Shown here: one piece after another, positions 7,348-14,205 of the stretch
Numbering within the stretch: the stretch's first letter is position 1
Layout of the letters: every line of letters starts with the position of its first letter
Notes under the pieces: model-generated
Databases searched by the model: none
The model's input: only the letters and a program-made list of their open reading frames with translations
What the model was told of the DNA's origin: nothing
From: RGIG8775 sp045537235
Lineage (GTDB): Bacteria; Bacillota; Clostridia; Oscillospirales; CAG-272
Length of the DNA stretch: 16,432 bases
NCBI GenBank assembly: GCA_045537235.1
Contig: JAZSPB010000079.1
Coordinates: forward strand, 1-16,432
Direction: 5' to 3'
Made by a program: the position numbers and the translations under genes

Positions 7348-9588
7348 ATGAAACGTGATAAAGAAAATAAACTTTCAAAAAGTTGTGATACAAATAACGA
7401 GAAATATTTAAATAGTCATAAAAAACAAGTAAAAAAATGTGAAAAGCTAGAGAACGTTGTGTCGGTGGATAAACATGGAGATCATTGCTGCTGTTCCGAT
7501 TTGGATCGGGAGAGAAAAATGCACATTCATGAAGAAGAGAGGGCTTGCCGAAAAAAGAAAGCCGATCATGGCGACAGCGGACGTGATCACGGTCGCGCTC
7601 ATGTGCATGAGAAGCACAAATGCGGTTGCCATCACGATCACGGACACGGGGAGCATGGGTGTGAGTGCGGCCATGATCACGGACATGATCATGGACATGG
7701 CGAGTGCGGATGCGGCTGCGACCATGAGCATGGTGAGCGGTTAAGTTTCTTTACGGTTTTGCCTTATGTCATAGGCGCCATTCTGCTTGTGATAGCTTTT
7801 TTGAGCGAGTTTTCGGTGATTGCCGATTGGATCGTCATTCCTGTGGCGGCGGTGGTCTATTTGTATTTTGGACGCGATGCGTGGGTCGGTGCTTTTCGAG
7901 GCATTCGGCACGGCAAGATCTTTACGGAGTTTACGTTGATGTGCGTGGCTACGGTTGGGGCGGCGGCGCTGTTGGAGTTTGCTGACGCGGCGGCGGTTAT
8001 GTATCTGTATTCCTTGGGCGAAATGATCCAAGGGGCGGCTTATCGCAAATCAAGAGAAAATATATCCGAATTGATCGAGATTACGGAAGACTATATTAAT
8101 AAAGAAGAAAACCGAACGATACGGCGGGTCGCAGCTTCGGAGGCGAAGGTCGATGATATTGTCGTTGTAAGGGTCGGTGAGCGAATTTCTGTAGATGGTG
8201 TTGTTGTTGAGGGAACCGGGTTTGCTGACACGTCTGCTATAACAGGAGAAAGCACTCCTCGTGAACTGGTCGTGGGGACGGAGTGCTTGTCGGGAAGTGT
8301 ATTGGTTGCGGGGGCGGTTTGCCTTCGCGTGACGGAGAAATATGAGAATTCCACAGCCAACAAGCTCAAAGAGGCGGTGGCGCGTGCGGCCAAACAAAAG
8401 GCACGCACGGAAAAAAGGATCGGCAAATTTGCAGCGGTCTTTACACCGTGTGCTTTTGCGGTTGCGGTCTTGCTGTTTGTCGGCGGTTGGTTCCTTTGGG
8501 GTGATATTGCCAGGGCACTCAAAACGGCACTTGTGGTGCTGGTGATCTCTTGCCCTTGCTCGCTGGTGCTTTCGGTTCCGTTGGCATATTTTTCGGGCAT
8601 TGGCAAGGCGGCGGCGCGAGGGATCGTTTTTCGCGGCGGAGAAGTGATCGATAATGCGGCGGCTGTGGGAACTGTGGTTTTTGACAAGACGGGGACGCTG
8701 ACCTCTGCGACATTGGATTTTGACAGTGTTTGGCTTCCTAAAAATTCACCGCTGACCAAGCTTCAACTTTTAGATATCAGTCGATGTGCGCTTGCAAAAA
8801 GTCCTCATGCGGCAGCACAGTCTTTTTGTGAGGCTTACGAGGCGAAGATCCCTCACACCGTGGATCGCGTCAACAACATTGGCGGGCGCGGGCTTGTGTG
8901 CACGGTGGATGGCAAGCTGTGCGCGTTTGGCAATAAGGCATTGATGGCGGATCAAGGGATATCTGTGGACTTTTCGCGAGGGACGATGATCTATGTGGCG
9001 GTGGATGGAGAGCTTTGCGGTGCTCTGCTGTTTCGCTCCAAAATCAAACCCGACACGTTGTCGGAAATTGCCAAGCTGCGTCGCAATCGCGTGGAGCGCA
9101 TTGCCATTATGAGTGGCGATACGGCGGCATCGGTTGCGGAAACTTCGGATGCTTTGGGAATTGCCGAGCACTATGCCGAGCTGAAACCGGACGAAAAGTT
9201 GACGCAGTTTGAATATATATATAATGAAGAGAAAAAGCGAGATCGCAAGCGTACGGTGGCCTTTTGCGGAGACGGTCTGAATGACTCCGCTACGATTGCG
9301 CGTGCCGATGTTGGCATTGCGATGGGAAGCGGTTCGGCGGTTACTGTGGAATGCGCCGATGTGGTCATCGCGGACGATTCCATTGCGCGCGTCAATGATA
9401 TGCTCTTTATAGCGAAGAGTACGACGCGGGTGGCGAATCAGAACATCGCATTGTCTTTGGGAATTAAATTGGCTGTAGTGCTGATAGGTGCGTTTTTGTC
9501 TCCCTCTTTGGAATTGGCTGTAGTGGCTGATGTCGGGGCGGCGATCGTTACGGTACTGAATGCTATGAGGGCGGGCAATGTGCATTAA
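7348..9588 (+). CDS. cadA: P1B-2-type heavy-metal (Zn/Cd/Pb) exporting ATPase
   Basis: Exports divalent soft metals across the membrane using ATP. The 746-residue protein has actuator motif TGES (299-302), the metal-site CPC (402-404) in TM6, phosphorylation motif DKTGT (446-450), the SPHA nucleotide motif (485-488), GDGLND (641-646), and the P1B-2 markers K707 and D728 in the last two spans. The N-terminus is unusual: there is no GMxCxxC HMA domain; instead residues 43-128 hold 21 His and 11 Cys in HGH, HDHGH and CGC runs, a likely zinc-binding buffer. ATG 7348 follows AGGAG by 9 bases. It forms an operon with the upstream sensor and ends at a terminator. Zn is the favoured substrate because of the sensor's site; Cd and Pb remain possible. 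Confidence 0.94.
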   Translation: MKRDKENKLSKSCDTNNEKYLNSHKKQVKKCEKLENVVSVDKHGDHCCCSDLDRERKMHIHEEERACRKKKADHGDSGRDHGRAHVHEKHKCGCHHDHGHGEHGCECGHDHGHDHGHGECGCGCDHEHGERLSFFTVLPYVIGAILLVIAFLSEFSVIADWIVIPVAAVVYLYFGRDAWVGAFRGIRHGKIFTEFTLMCVATVGAAALLEFADAAAVMYLYSLGEMIQGAAYRKSRENISELIEITEDYINKEENRTIRRVAASEAKVDDIVVVRVGERISVDGVVVEGTGFADTSAITGESTPRELVVGTECLSGSVLVAGAVCLRVTEKYENSTANKLKEAVARAAKQKARTEKRIGKFAAVFTPCAFAVAVLLFVGGWFLWGDIARALKTALVVLVISCPCSLVLSVPLAYFSGIGKAAARGIVFRGGEVIDNAAAVGTVVFDKTGTLTSATLDFDSVWLPKNSPLTKLQLLDISRCALAKSPHAAAQSFCEAYEAKIPHTVDRVNNIGGRGLVCTVDGKLCAFGNKALMADQGISVDFSRGTMIYVAVDGELCGALLFRSKIKPDTLSEIAKLRRNRVERIAIMSGDTAASVAETSDALGIAEHYAELKPDEKLTQFEYIYNEEKKRDRKRTVAFCGDGLNDSATIARADVGIAMGSGSAVTVECADVVIADDSIARVNDMLFIAKSTTRVANQNIALSLGIKLAVVLIGAFLSPSLELAVVADVGAAIVTVLNAMRAGNVH

Positions 9589-9682
9589 TAGGGATGAGTT
9601 TTAGGAATCTCCAAAAGGACTCGTTGGGCATAAAATGTCCGCAAGCAGGCTTCCGTAAAACGAGTTTTGCCAATATCGCGAT

Positions 9683-9726
9683 AGGGGCGAACTGTGTTTG
9701 CTCGCGAGTGTTCACAGGGTGCCCCT
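9683..9726. repeat. 44-bp imperfect palindrome
   Basis: Nested inverted arms: AGGGGC (9683-9688) with GCCCCT (9721-9726), CTGTG (9692-9696) with CACAG (9713-9717), and the central palindrome CTCGCGAG (9701-9708), separated by symmetric unpaired spacers. It stands 8 bases before the terminator hairpin. It could be an RNA 3' stem, a DNA cruciform or a copy of a dispersed repeat; I cannot tell which. Confidence 0.6.
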
Positions 9727-9734
9727 GCAAAAAG

Positions 9735-9764
9735 GACAGAGACATGAAATCTCTGTCTTTTTTT
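9735..9764 (+). terminator. Terminator of the metal-efflux operon
   Basis: GACAGAGA (9735-9742) pairs perfectly with TCTCTGTC (9750-9757) around a 7-base loop and is followed by seven T. An A run in front makes it potentially bidirectional. Confidence 0.9.
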
Positions 9765-9890
9765 GCACGTTTTTTTCTTGCGGGGGCTTGGTTGGCGCAA
9801 TTTTCAAGAGCGTTGCGGGGCAGAAATGAGTTTCTTCTTTGCGAGGGCTTGCGGAATGAAGCGGAGGGGTGTAAAAACAAAATCTAACTG

Positions 9891-9922
9891 TATAGAGCTT
9901 CACTCTTAAGGACAGTTTTGTA
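9891..9922 (+). repeat. 32-bp repeat, left copy flanking gpsA
   Basis: Matches the complement of 11475-11506 at 27 of 32 positions by eye, including the 13-base block AAGGACAGTTTTG and the block CACTCT. The two copies are inverted relative to each other and enclose the gpsA transcription unit. Confidence 0.7.
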
Positions 9923-10002
9923 GCACATTACCTACCGACAAGAAATGAATATGGATTTTTCTATTGTTCCTAACGTGATAATGGAAAAACAGAAGCCGCA
10001 AA

Positions 10003-10031
10003 TTGATTTTCTGCGCTTTTTGTGCTATAAT
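10003..10031 (+). promoter_or_regulatory. Promoter of gpsA
   Basis: TTGATT (10003-10008) and a perfect TATAAT (10026-10031) are 17 bases apart, with TG one base before the -10. Just downstream, AGGGG and CCCCT (10034-10045) form a tight inverted repeat over the expected start site, possibly an operator. Confidence 0.88.
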
Positions 10032-10089
10032 AGAGGGGTGCCCCTATTCGTTTGTTAATTTATGATAAAAATTGTCGGAGGATAAAACA

Positions 10090-11118
10090 ATGCAAAATAT
10101 AATGAAAATTGGCATCTTGGGAGCAGGCACATGGGGCGTTGCTCTTGCAAGAATGCTATGCAATGCAGGTAACTCAGTAACCGTTTGGTCTGCTATTGAA
10201 AAGGAGATAGATAATCTTTTAGCAACCGGAAGGCATCCGAATTTTTCTGATGTGGATTTACCGAAGCAAATCGTATATACAAAGGATATCCAAGAAGCTT
10301 GTTCCGGTATGGATATATTAGTATTTGCTGTTCCGTCGCCCTTTGTTAGAGTAACGACAAGAAAGGCGGCACCTTATATAGTGGACGGACAGATAATCGT
10401 AAATGTCGCCAAGGGAATTGAAGCGGAAACACTCTATACGATGACCGAGATTATTTCAGACGAGCTTAGAAACCCTACGGTAAAGTTAGTTGCTCTGTCA
10501 GGTCCGACTCACGCAGAAGAAGTGATTAAGGATCTTCCTACGGCTATCACATCGGCAAGTAACGATGCTGAAGCGGCAGTAACGGTTCAAAAGGTGTTTA
10601 CTATTGGCTGTATGCGAGTATATACCAACGATGACATTCGCGGAGTAGAGCTGTGCGGTGCATTAAAGAACGTTATTGCCTTGGCTTCCGGCATTGCAAC
10701 CGGACTCGGTTGCGGAGATAATGCAAAAGCCGCGCTTATTACGCGCGGAATTGCTGAGATTTCCCGTTTAGGTATTGCTATGGGATGCAGAGAGCAAACA
10801 TTCGGAGGCTTGGCAGGCATCGGAGATCTGATCGTTACCGCAACCAGTATGCACAGCCGTAACAATCGTTGCGGTATGCTGATAGGACAAGGAGTTGCGG
10901 TCGATAAAGCGATCGAGCAGGTTGGTATGGTTGTTGAGGGCATCAATGCCTTACCCGCCGCCATTAGATTAGCTCAAAAATATACCGTGGAAATGCCGAT
11001 TGTTGAAACGGTCGATGCGATATGTAACGGCAGGGTGGCGGTTTCTAAGGCTATTCAAATGCTGATGTCAAGGGAGCTGAAATGCGAATTGAGCAGTTCT
11101 GCATTCAATCACATTTGA
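10090..11118 (+). CDS. gpsA: NAD(P)+-dependent glycerol-3-phosphate dehydrogenase
   Basis: Interconverts dihydroxyacetone phosphate and sn-glycerol 3-phosphate, the backbone for phospholipids, in the cytoplasm. The 342-residue protein has the Rossmann motif GILGAGTWG (8-16), the substrate loop SGPTHAEEV (137-145), the catalytic lysine K193 in CGALKN, the GDNAKAAL segment (209-216) and the NNRCG nucleotide-side motif (258-262; NRRFG in E. coli). ATG 10090 is favoured by GGAGG (10077-10081) 8 bases upstream; a TTG at 10072 lacks an RBS. It stands alone between its own promoter and two terminator-like hairpins. The sequence is AT-richer than the metal genes to its left and uses fewer GCG alanine codons, which may reflect a separate history. 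Confidence 0.97.
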   Translation: MQNIMKIGILGAGTWGVALARMLCNAGNSVTVWSAIEKEIDNLLATGRHPNFSDVDLPKQIVYTKDIQEACSGMDILVFAVPSPFVRVTTRKAAPYIVDGQIIVNVAKGIEAETLYTMTEIISDELRNPTVKLVALSGPTHAEEVIKDLPTAITSASNDAEAAVTVQKVFTIGCMRVYTNDDIRGVELCGALKNVIALASGIATGLGCGDNAKAALITRGIAEISRLGIAMGCREQTFGGLAGIGDLIVTATSMHSRNNRCGMLIGQGVAVDKAIEQVGMVVEGINALPAAIRLAQKYTVEMPIVETVDAICNGRVAVSKAIQMLMSRELKCELSSSAFNHI

Positions 11119-11251
11119 TGCCCCCATATCTTGACGGTTCTTTATATCTCTTAGCTGTTAATTCACTTGTCAATTTTCCTGGCAAGCACTGCATTTGTAG
11201 ACACAAATACAAAATGGGGCTGTCGCATTTCGGCATAACCGCAAATAAAAT

Positions 11252-11296
11252 GGGTAGAGGTATTGTTAATCAGCACCTCTACCTTTGCTTTTATTG
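11252..11296 (+). terminator. Terminator of gpsA
   Basis: GGTAGAGGT (11253-11261) pairs perfectly with ACCTCTACC (11275-11283) around a 13-base loop, followed by the T-rich TTTGCTTTTATT. It is about 135 bases after the gpsA stop. Confidence 0.82.
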
Positions 11297-11312
11297 AATT
11301 TTAAAAGAAATT

Positions 11313-11350
11313 ACAGTTGAAAACCTTATGGTTTTCTCTGTTTTGTTTGC
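11313..11350 (+). terminator. Second terminator-like hairpin after gpsA
   Basis: GAAAACC (11319-11325) pairs with GGTTTTC (11330-11336) around the loop TTAT, extended by ACAG (11313-11316) with CTGT (11338-11341), then TTTGTTTG. It may back up the first terminator. The minus strand has a weaker T-rich tail. Confidence 0.6.
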
Positions 11351-11646
11351 TCCTGATCGGAATCCGTTCGCCCAAGGTGTGTTATCATTAAGAATTCGCC
11401 TAAATCAAAATTCTCACCATGTTTTTTGGTTTTGCATTGATTTTCCCAAATTTTTAATGAAACATCCCCGTTCTTGCAAAACTGTCCTTTAGAGTGTCGC
11501 CCTATAGCAATTCCTTTGTTGTCTCGGCAGTAGATCCTTTTACACGAGGGAGCATTTGGTTGTGTGCTTCGAAAGTCCGTCTGTTTTTCATGAAAAGCGC
11601 CGCTTCGTGAGTAAAAAGCGAAACCTCGCGCGAGGTGGGGCAAAGT
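11351..11646. other. Gene-free stretch, possibly a dispersed repeat
   Basis: No gene that I can support. It carries the second copy of the 32-bp repeat (11475-11506) and a perfect 14-bp palindrome ACCTCGCGCGAGGT (11623-11636) next to the end of the XRE gene. A minus-strand frame (11326-11643) stays open but begins with TTG without an RBS and resembles no family; two minus-strand frames look equally protein-like, which suggests a repeated, non-coding element. Confidence 0.5.
11475..11506 (-). repeat. 32-bp repeat, right copy flanking gpsA
   Basis: Inverted partner of 9891-9922 (27 of 32 positions match by eye). It lies beyond both gpsA terminators. Confidence 0.7.
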
Positions 11647-12462
11647 TTAAAGCTTTATTGGATAATCTCCGTATCCCATACAACACGAAATGCCTTTTAA
11701 TGAATAGCGTTGCATTTCAAGCGTCGCAAAAAGAATGCATAGGCAAGTGTGATACATTTCGTTGATCTCGTAGGTGAAGCCTAAAGATTTGTGCTTTGAT
11801 TCCTTTTCAATTACAATTTCTACAGCGAGCAGTTCGTTGAGAGAGGCTCTTAAGGTGTTTTCCTCAAAATGCAATTTTTCTTTCAGCTCTGTAAAACTGA
11901 TGTCACTCATAGATACAATTGCCAAACAAACAAGGAGGTTGTTTCTCTTCGAAATCGCAGGTAGGATTTTTTGTGCAAATTCTACCGTGTCTTGACCAAC
12001 ATTCTCGAAAAAATTTCTTGTAACAACTGCGCCGTATCCCTTGCCCGATAAAAGCGACAGACCATTTTCGTCCGAAATGTGCGCGGGCTCGTCGTACATC
12101 GCCTTGTTCTTTCCCTTGAGGTTGCCTCGAGAAATACCATGGTGGGCGAGAGCGAAAATTTTCAGTGCTTCTTCGTAGGATGCCATGCTCATTTGCGGGT
12201 GCTCCGCCACTTTGTCAAAAATCTTGTTATAGATATCGTTATAAGTATATTCCTTACCATAAAAAAGATAATCTATGCTTACCTCAAAGTATTCTGCTAT
12301 AAGGGGGAGTGTTTGCGTATCGGGGAATGATGTGTCGGTTTCCCATTTTGAAATGGCTTGCGGAGAAATATTTAGTACCCTTGCCAACTGCTCTTGGGTG
12401 ATACCTTTTTGCTTTCTGAGAGCTGCTATGTTTTTGGAAATGTTTGTTTCTTTCATACTCAT
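11647..12462 (-). CDS. XRE-family transcriptional regulator
   Basis: A 271-residue protein with an N-terminal Cro/C1-type HTH (about residues 8-62: IAALRKQKGITQEQLARVLNISPQAISKWETDTSFPD). The central part (about 70-160) is of unknown function and the C-terminal part (about 165-235, LVCLAIVSMSDISFTELKEKLHFEENTLRASLNELL) looks like a second, winged-HTH-like fold. A cluster of Cys (229, 231, and CC near 262) is noticeable. The start ATG 12462 stands 8 bases behind AAAGGAA; a GTG two codons upstream would be too close to it, and an ATG at 12456 is also possible. It is monocistronic and divergent from the S10 operon. The target is unknown; self-regulation is typical for the family. Confidence 0.85.
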   Translation of the reverse strand: MSMKETNISKNIAALRKQKGITQEQLARVLNISPQAISKWETDTSFPDTQTLPLIAEYFEVSIDYLFYGKEYTYNDIYNKIFDKVAEHPQMSMASYEEALKIFALAHHGISRGNLKGKNKAMYDEPAHISDENGLSLLSGKGYGAVVTRNFFENVGQDTVEFAQKILPAISKRNNLLVCLAIVSMSDISFTELKEKLHFEENTLRASLNELLAVEIVIEKESKHKSLGFTYEINEMYHTCLCILFATLEMQRYSLKGISCCMGYGDYPIKL

Positions 12463-12513
12463 ACTCACGTTTCCTTTTTTGAATTCCGTTGCGAGTGCCT
12501 CGGTTGTGCTTAA

Positions 12514-12542
12514 ATTATATCACGAAAGCGGCATGAAGTAAA
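12514..12542 (-). promoter_or_regulatory. Promoter of the XRE regulator gene
   Basis: On the minus strand TTTACT (12537-12542) and a perfect TATAAT (12514-12519) are 17 bases apart, with TG one base before the -10. Confidence 0.82.
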
Positions 12543-12783
12543 CAACTTGTTTGGATTGCATATCAACTTGCGGTTGTGTAATTGTTAAAACGGCGACTAA
12601 TAATTGTTCTGTGATGAAAAGGATGCGCCCGTTCTATTGTGGGAATGCAAAGGAGCCTTCTTTTTTTGTGGGAAAATGATTTTTTGCGGTTGAAAAAGGT
12701 AAAAAAGGCGGCTATTGTGCAATATGAACAAAAAGCAAGCTAAAATTTCTGCAAACTTTTACGAAAAAATAATCGCGAAAATA
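12543..12783. other. Gene-free stretch upstream of the S10 promoter
   Basis: AT-rich, no gene, no clear terminator. The T7 run at 12662-12668 follows only AAGG/CCTT with a 2-base gap, which cannot make a proper hairpin. A 36-codon frame from ATG 12724 lacks a well-placed RBS and runs over the S10 promoter, so I do not call it. Confidence 0.6.
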
Positions 12784-12812
12784 TTGCAATCTTGGCAAAG
12801 ATATGGTACAAT
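12784..12812 (+). promoter_or_regulatory. Promoter of the S10 ribosomal protein operon
   Basis: TTGCAA (12784-12789) and TACAAT (12807-12812) are 17 bases apart, with TG one base before the -10. The A/T-rich DNA before it (12720-12780) could act as an UP element. Start expected at about 12819. Confidence 0.85.
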
Positions 12813-12818
12813 GTTAAG

Positions 12819-13120
12819 GCTTGATATGCGATGAAGCAAGAGGTTGCTGCTGCGGAGACGTCTGCGGCAGGTAATTCTTGTGGAGTATGTCCGTAGAACG
12901 GGCGAAAGAATTCCAAAACGCTTTGATGTGCGTTGTCAAAGTTCCTTCGCGGAGTTTGATCTTGCAGATGCTGATGCACGGTCGAAATCCGATTTTTATA
13001 AGGGAAACGAAGAAACGCACGGCTCGGTGTTAAGGGGTTCGCCCCCATATTTAAACGTGCGCACGCGTGAGGTCATGCAGCCCATGGGTGCGGGCGAATC
13101 TAAAAAGGAGGCAACGTAAC
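12819..13120 (+). promoter_or_regulatory. S10 operon 5' leader, structured, probable r-protein autoregulatory RNA
   Basis: About 300 untranslated bases precede rpsJ. Helices visible by eye are 12847-12853 with 12864-12870 (7 bp, one G-U); 12873-12879 (AATTCTT) with 12906-12912 (AAGAATT), enclosing 12889-12894 with 12898-12903 and an asymmetric 9/2 internal loop; 12921-12926 (CTTTGA) with 12936-12941 (TCAAAG), competing with 12936-12940 and 12954-12958; and a GGGG-TTCG-CCCC hairpin (13034-13045). In E. coli L4 binds the S10 leader and represses the operon; here L4 is encoded third. I do not recognise this fold as a named family, so the ligand is inference. The TTG-started open frame 12844-13119 is not gene-like. 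Confidence 0.6.
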
Positions 13121-13432
13121 ATGGCAGTTAAAGAAAAGATCAGAGTGAGACTCAAGAGCTACGATCACACCCTTATTGATGCTGCGGCTGAAAAGGTTGT
13201 GGAAACAGCAAAGAGAAATGGCGCTGTGGTTTCCGGTCCCGTACCGCTCCCCACAGAGAAGGAGATCATTACCATCCTTCGTGCCGTTCACAAGTACAAG
13301 GACAGCCGTGAGCAGTTTGAACTGCGCACACACAAGAGACTGATTGATATCATCAAGCCGTCTCAGAAGGTTGTCGATGCACTTATGAACATCGAGCTCC
13401 CCGCCGGTGTTGAGATCGAAGTTAAAATCTAA
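13121..13432 (+). CDS. rpsJ: 30S ribosomal protein S10
   Basis: S10 (NusE) is part of the 30S head and of antitermination complexes with NusB. The 103-residue protein is full length, beginning MAVKEKIRVRLKSYDH and carrying the long loop with THKRLIDI. AAGGAGG (13105-13111) fixes the ATG at 13121; the frame is open further upstream into the leader but without support. First gene of the operon. Confidence 0.98.
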   Translation: MAVKEKIRVRLKSYDHTLIDAAAEKVVETAKRNGAVVSGPVPLPTEKEIITILRAVHKYKDSREQFELRTHKRLIDIIKPSQKVVDALMNIELPAGVEIEVKI

Positions 13433-13556
13433 CATCAAGCACTTCATCCACATCGCACCCGTCGTTATCAAGTACGACATTTTGTCGGTCACGTTGGCGT
13501 AGCCGAAACGCACGGCTAAATTCAAAACGTCAACCAATAACCACAGGAGGAAACAA
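13433..13556 (+). promoter_or_regulatory. Structured spacer between rpsJ and rplC
   Basis: A 124-base gap, large for this operon where other gaps are below 25 bases. It contains CGACA-TTT-TGTCG (13475-13487) and TAGCCG (13500-13505) pairing perfectly with CGGCTA (13513-13518) over a 7-base loop, with ACGTT/AACGT (13491-13495, 13526-13530) as an outer helix. There is no T run, so it is not a terminator; RNA processing or a second r-protein control site is possible. Confidence 0.45.
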
Positions 13557-14186
13557 ATGAAAAAGGGTATTATCGGTAGAAAAATCGGTATGACTCAGAT
13601 CTTTGACGAGGTCGGAAATGTCATTCCGGTAACGGTAATCGAAGCAGGCCCCTGCGTGGTTGCGCAGAAGAAGACTGCTGAAAATGACGGCTATGACGCC
13701 GTTCAGCTTGGTTTCATGGAAGTTAAGGAAAAGCACATGACCAAGGCTGAGAAAGGTCATTTCGAGAAGGCAGGAGTTGCTTTCAAGAAGCATCTTAAGG
13801 AGTTCCGCCTTGATGATTGCTCCGCACTTAACGTCGGTGACGTCATTGCAGCCGATACCTTCGCCGCAGGCGACAAGGTCGACATCACAGGCATGACAAA
13901 GGGCCGCGGTTACACCGGTGCTATCAAGAGATGGAATCTTCACAAGCTTCAGGCAACCCACGGTGTTGGTCCTATTCATCGCCAGTCCGGTTCCATGGGT
14001 GTTATCGACCCCGCCAGAATCTTCAAGAACAAGAAGATGGCAGGACAGTACGGTAATGAGCAGGTTACCATCCTGAATCTTAAAGTTGTTAAGATCGATC
14101 CCGAGAAGAACATCATCGCTGTTAAGGGCGCCATCCCCGGTGCCAAGAACGGTATCGTGTTCATCCGCGATTCGGTCAAGGCATAA
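13557..14186 (+). CDS. rplC: 50S ribosomal protein L3
   Basis: L3 initiates 50S assembly and reaches toward the peptidyl-transferase centre. The 209-residue protein is complete: it begins MKKGIIGRKIGMTQIF, and has GRGYTGAIKRWN (119-130 region) and THGVGPIHRQSGSMG with the conserved loop tip, then KMAGQYGNEQVT. AGGAGG (13545-13550) lies 6 bases before the ATG. Confidence 0.98.
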   Translation: MKKGIIGRKIGMTQIFDEVGNVIPVTVIEAGPCVVAQKKTAENDGYDAVQLGFMEVKEKHMTKAEKGHFEKAGVAFKKHLKEFRLDDCSALNVGDVIAADTFAAGDKVDITGMTKGRGYTGAIKRWNLHKLQATHGVGPIHRQSGSMGVIDPARIFKNKKMAGQYGNEQVTILNLKVVKIDPEKNIIAVKGAIPGAKNGIVFIRDSVKA

Positions 14187-14205
14187 GCGGAAGGAGGACG
14201 AAACA

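Larger units (their letters stand above)
9589..10089. other. Gene-free stretch between the metal ATPase and gpsA
   Basis: About 500 bases without a convincing gene. It holds a 44-bp imperfect palindrome (9683-9726), the ATPase terminator (9735-9764), a GC-rich stretch of no recognised content (9765-9880), one copy of the 32-bp inverted repeat (9891-9922) and the gpsA promoter (10003-10031). The plus-strand frame 9594-9887 reads straight across the terminator and has no family-like sequence. Confidence 0.7.

Noticed and set aside
9594..9887. 97-codon plus-strand frame after the metal ATPase
   Set aside because: Reads through the palindrome and the terminator; no RBS-supported start and no recognisable domain.
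11210..11245. GGGGCTGTCGCA resembling an insertion-sequence end
   Set aside because: No matching inverted end, no transposase and no target duplication were found in the window.
11326..11643. 105-codon minus-strand open frame next to the XRE gene
   Set aside because: TTG start without RBS, no family-like sequence, overlaps a terminator-like hairpin and the 32-bp repeat; a second frame looks equally protein-like.
12645..12670. Terminator before the S10 promoter (AAGGAGCCTT then seven T)
   Set aside because: The only stem leaves a 2-base loop, which cannot form; no longer stem was found.
12844..13119. 91-codon plus-strand frame in the S10 leader
   Set aside because: TTG start, no RBS, odd composition, and the region is better explained as structured leader RNA.
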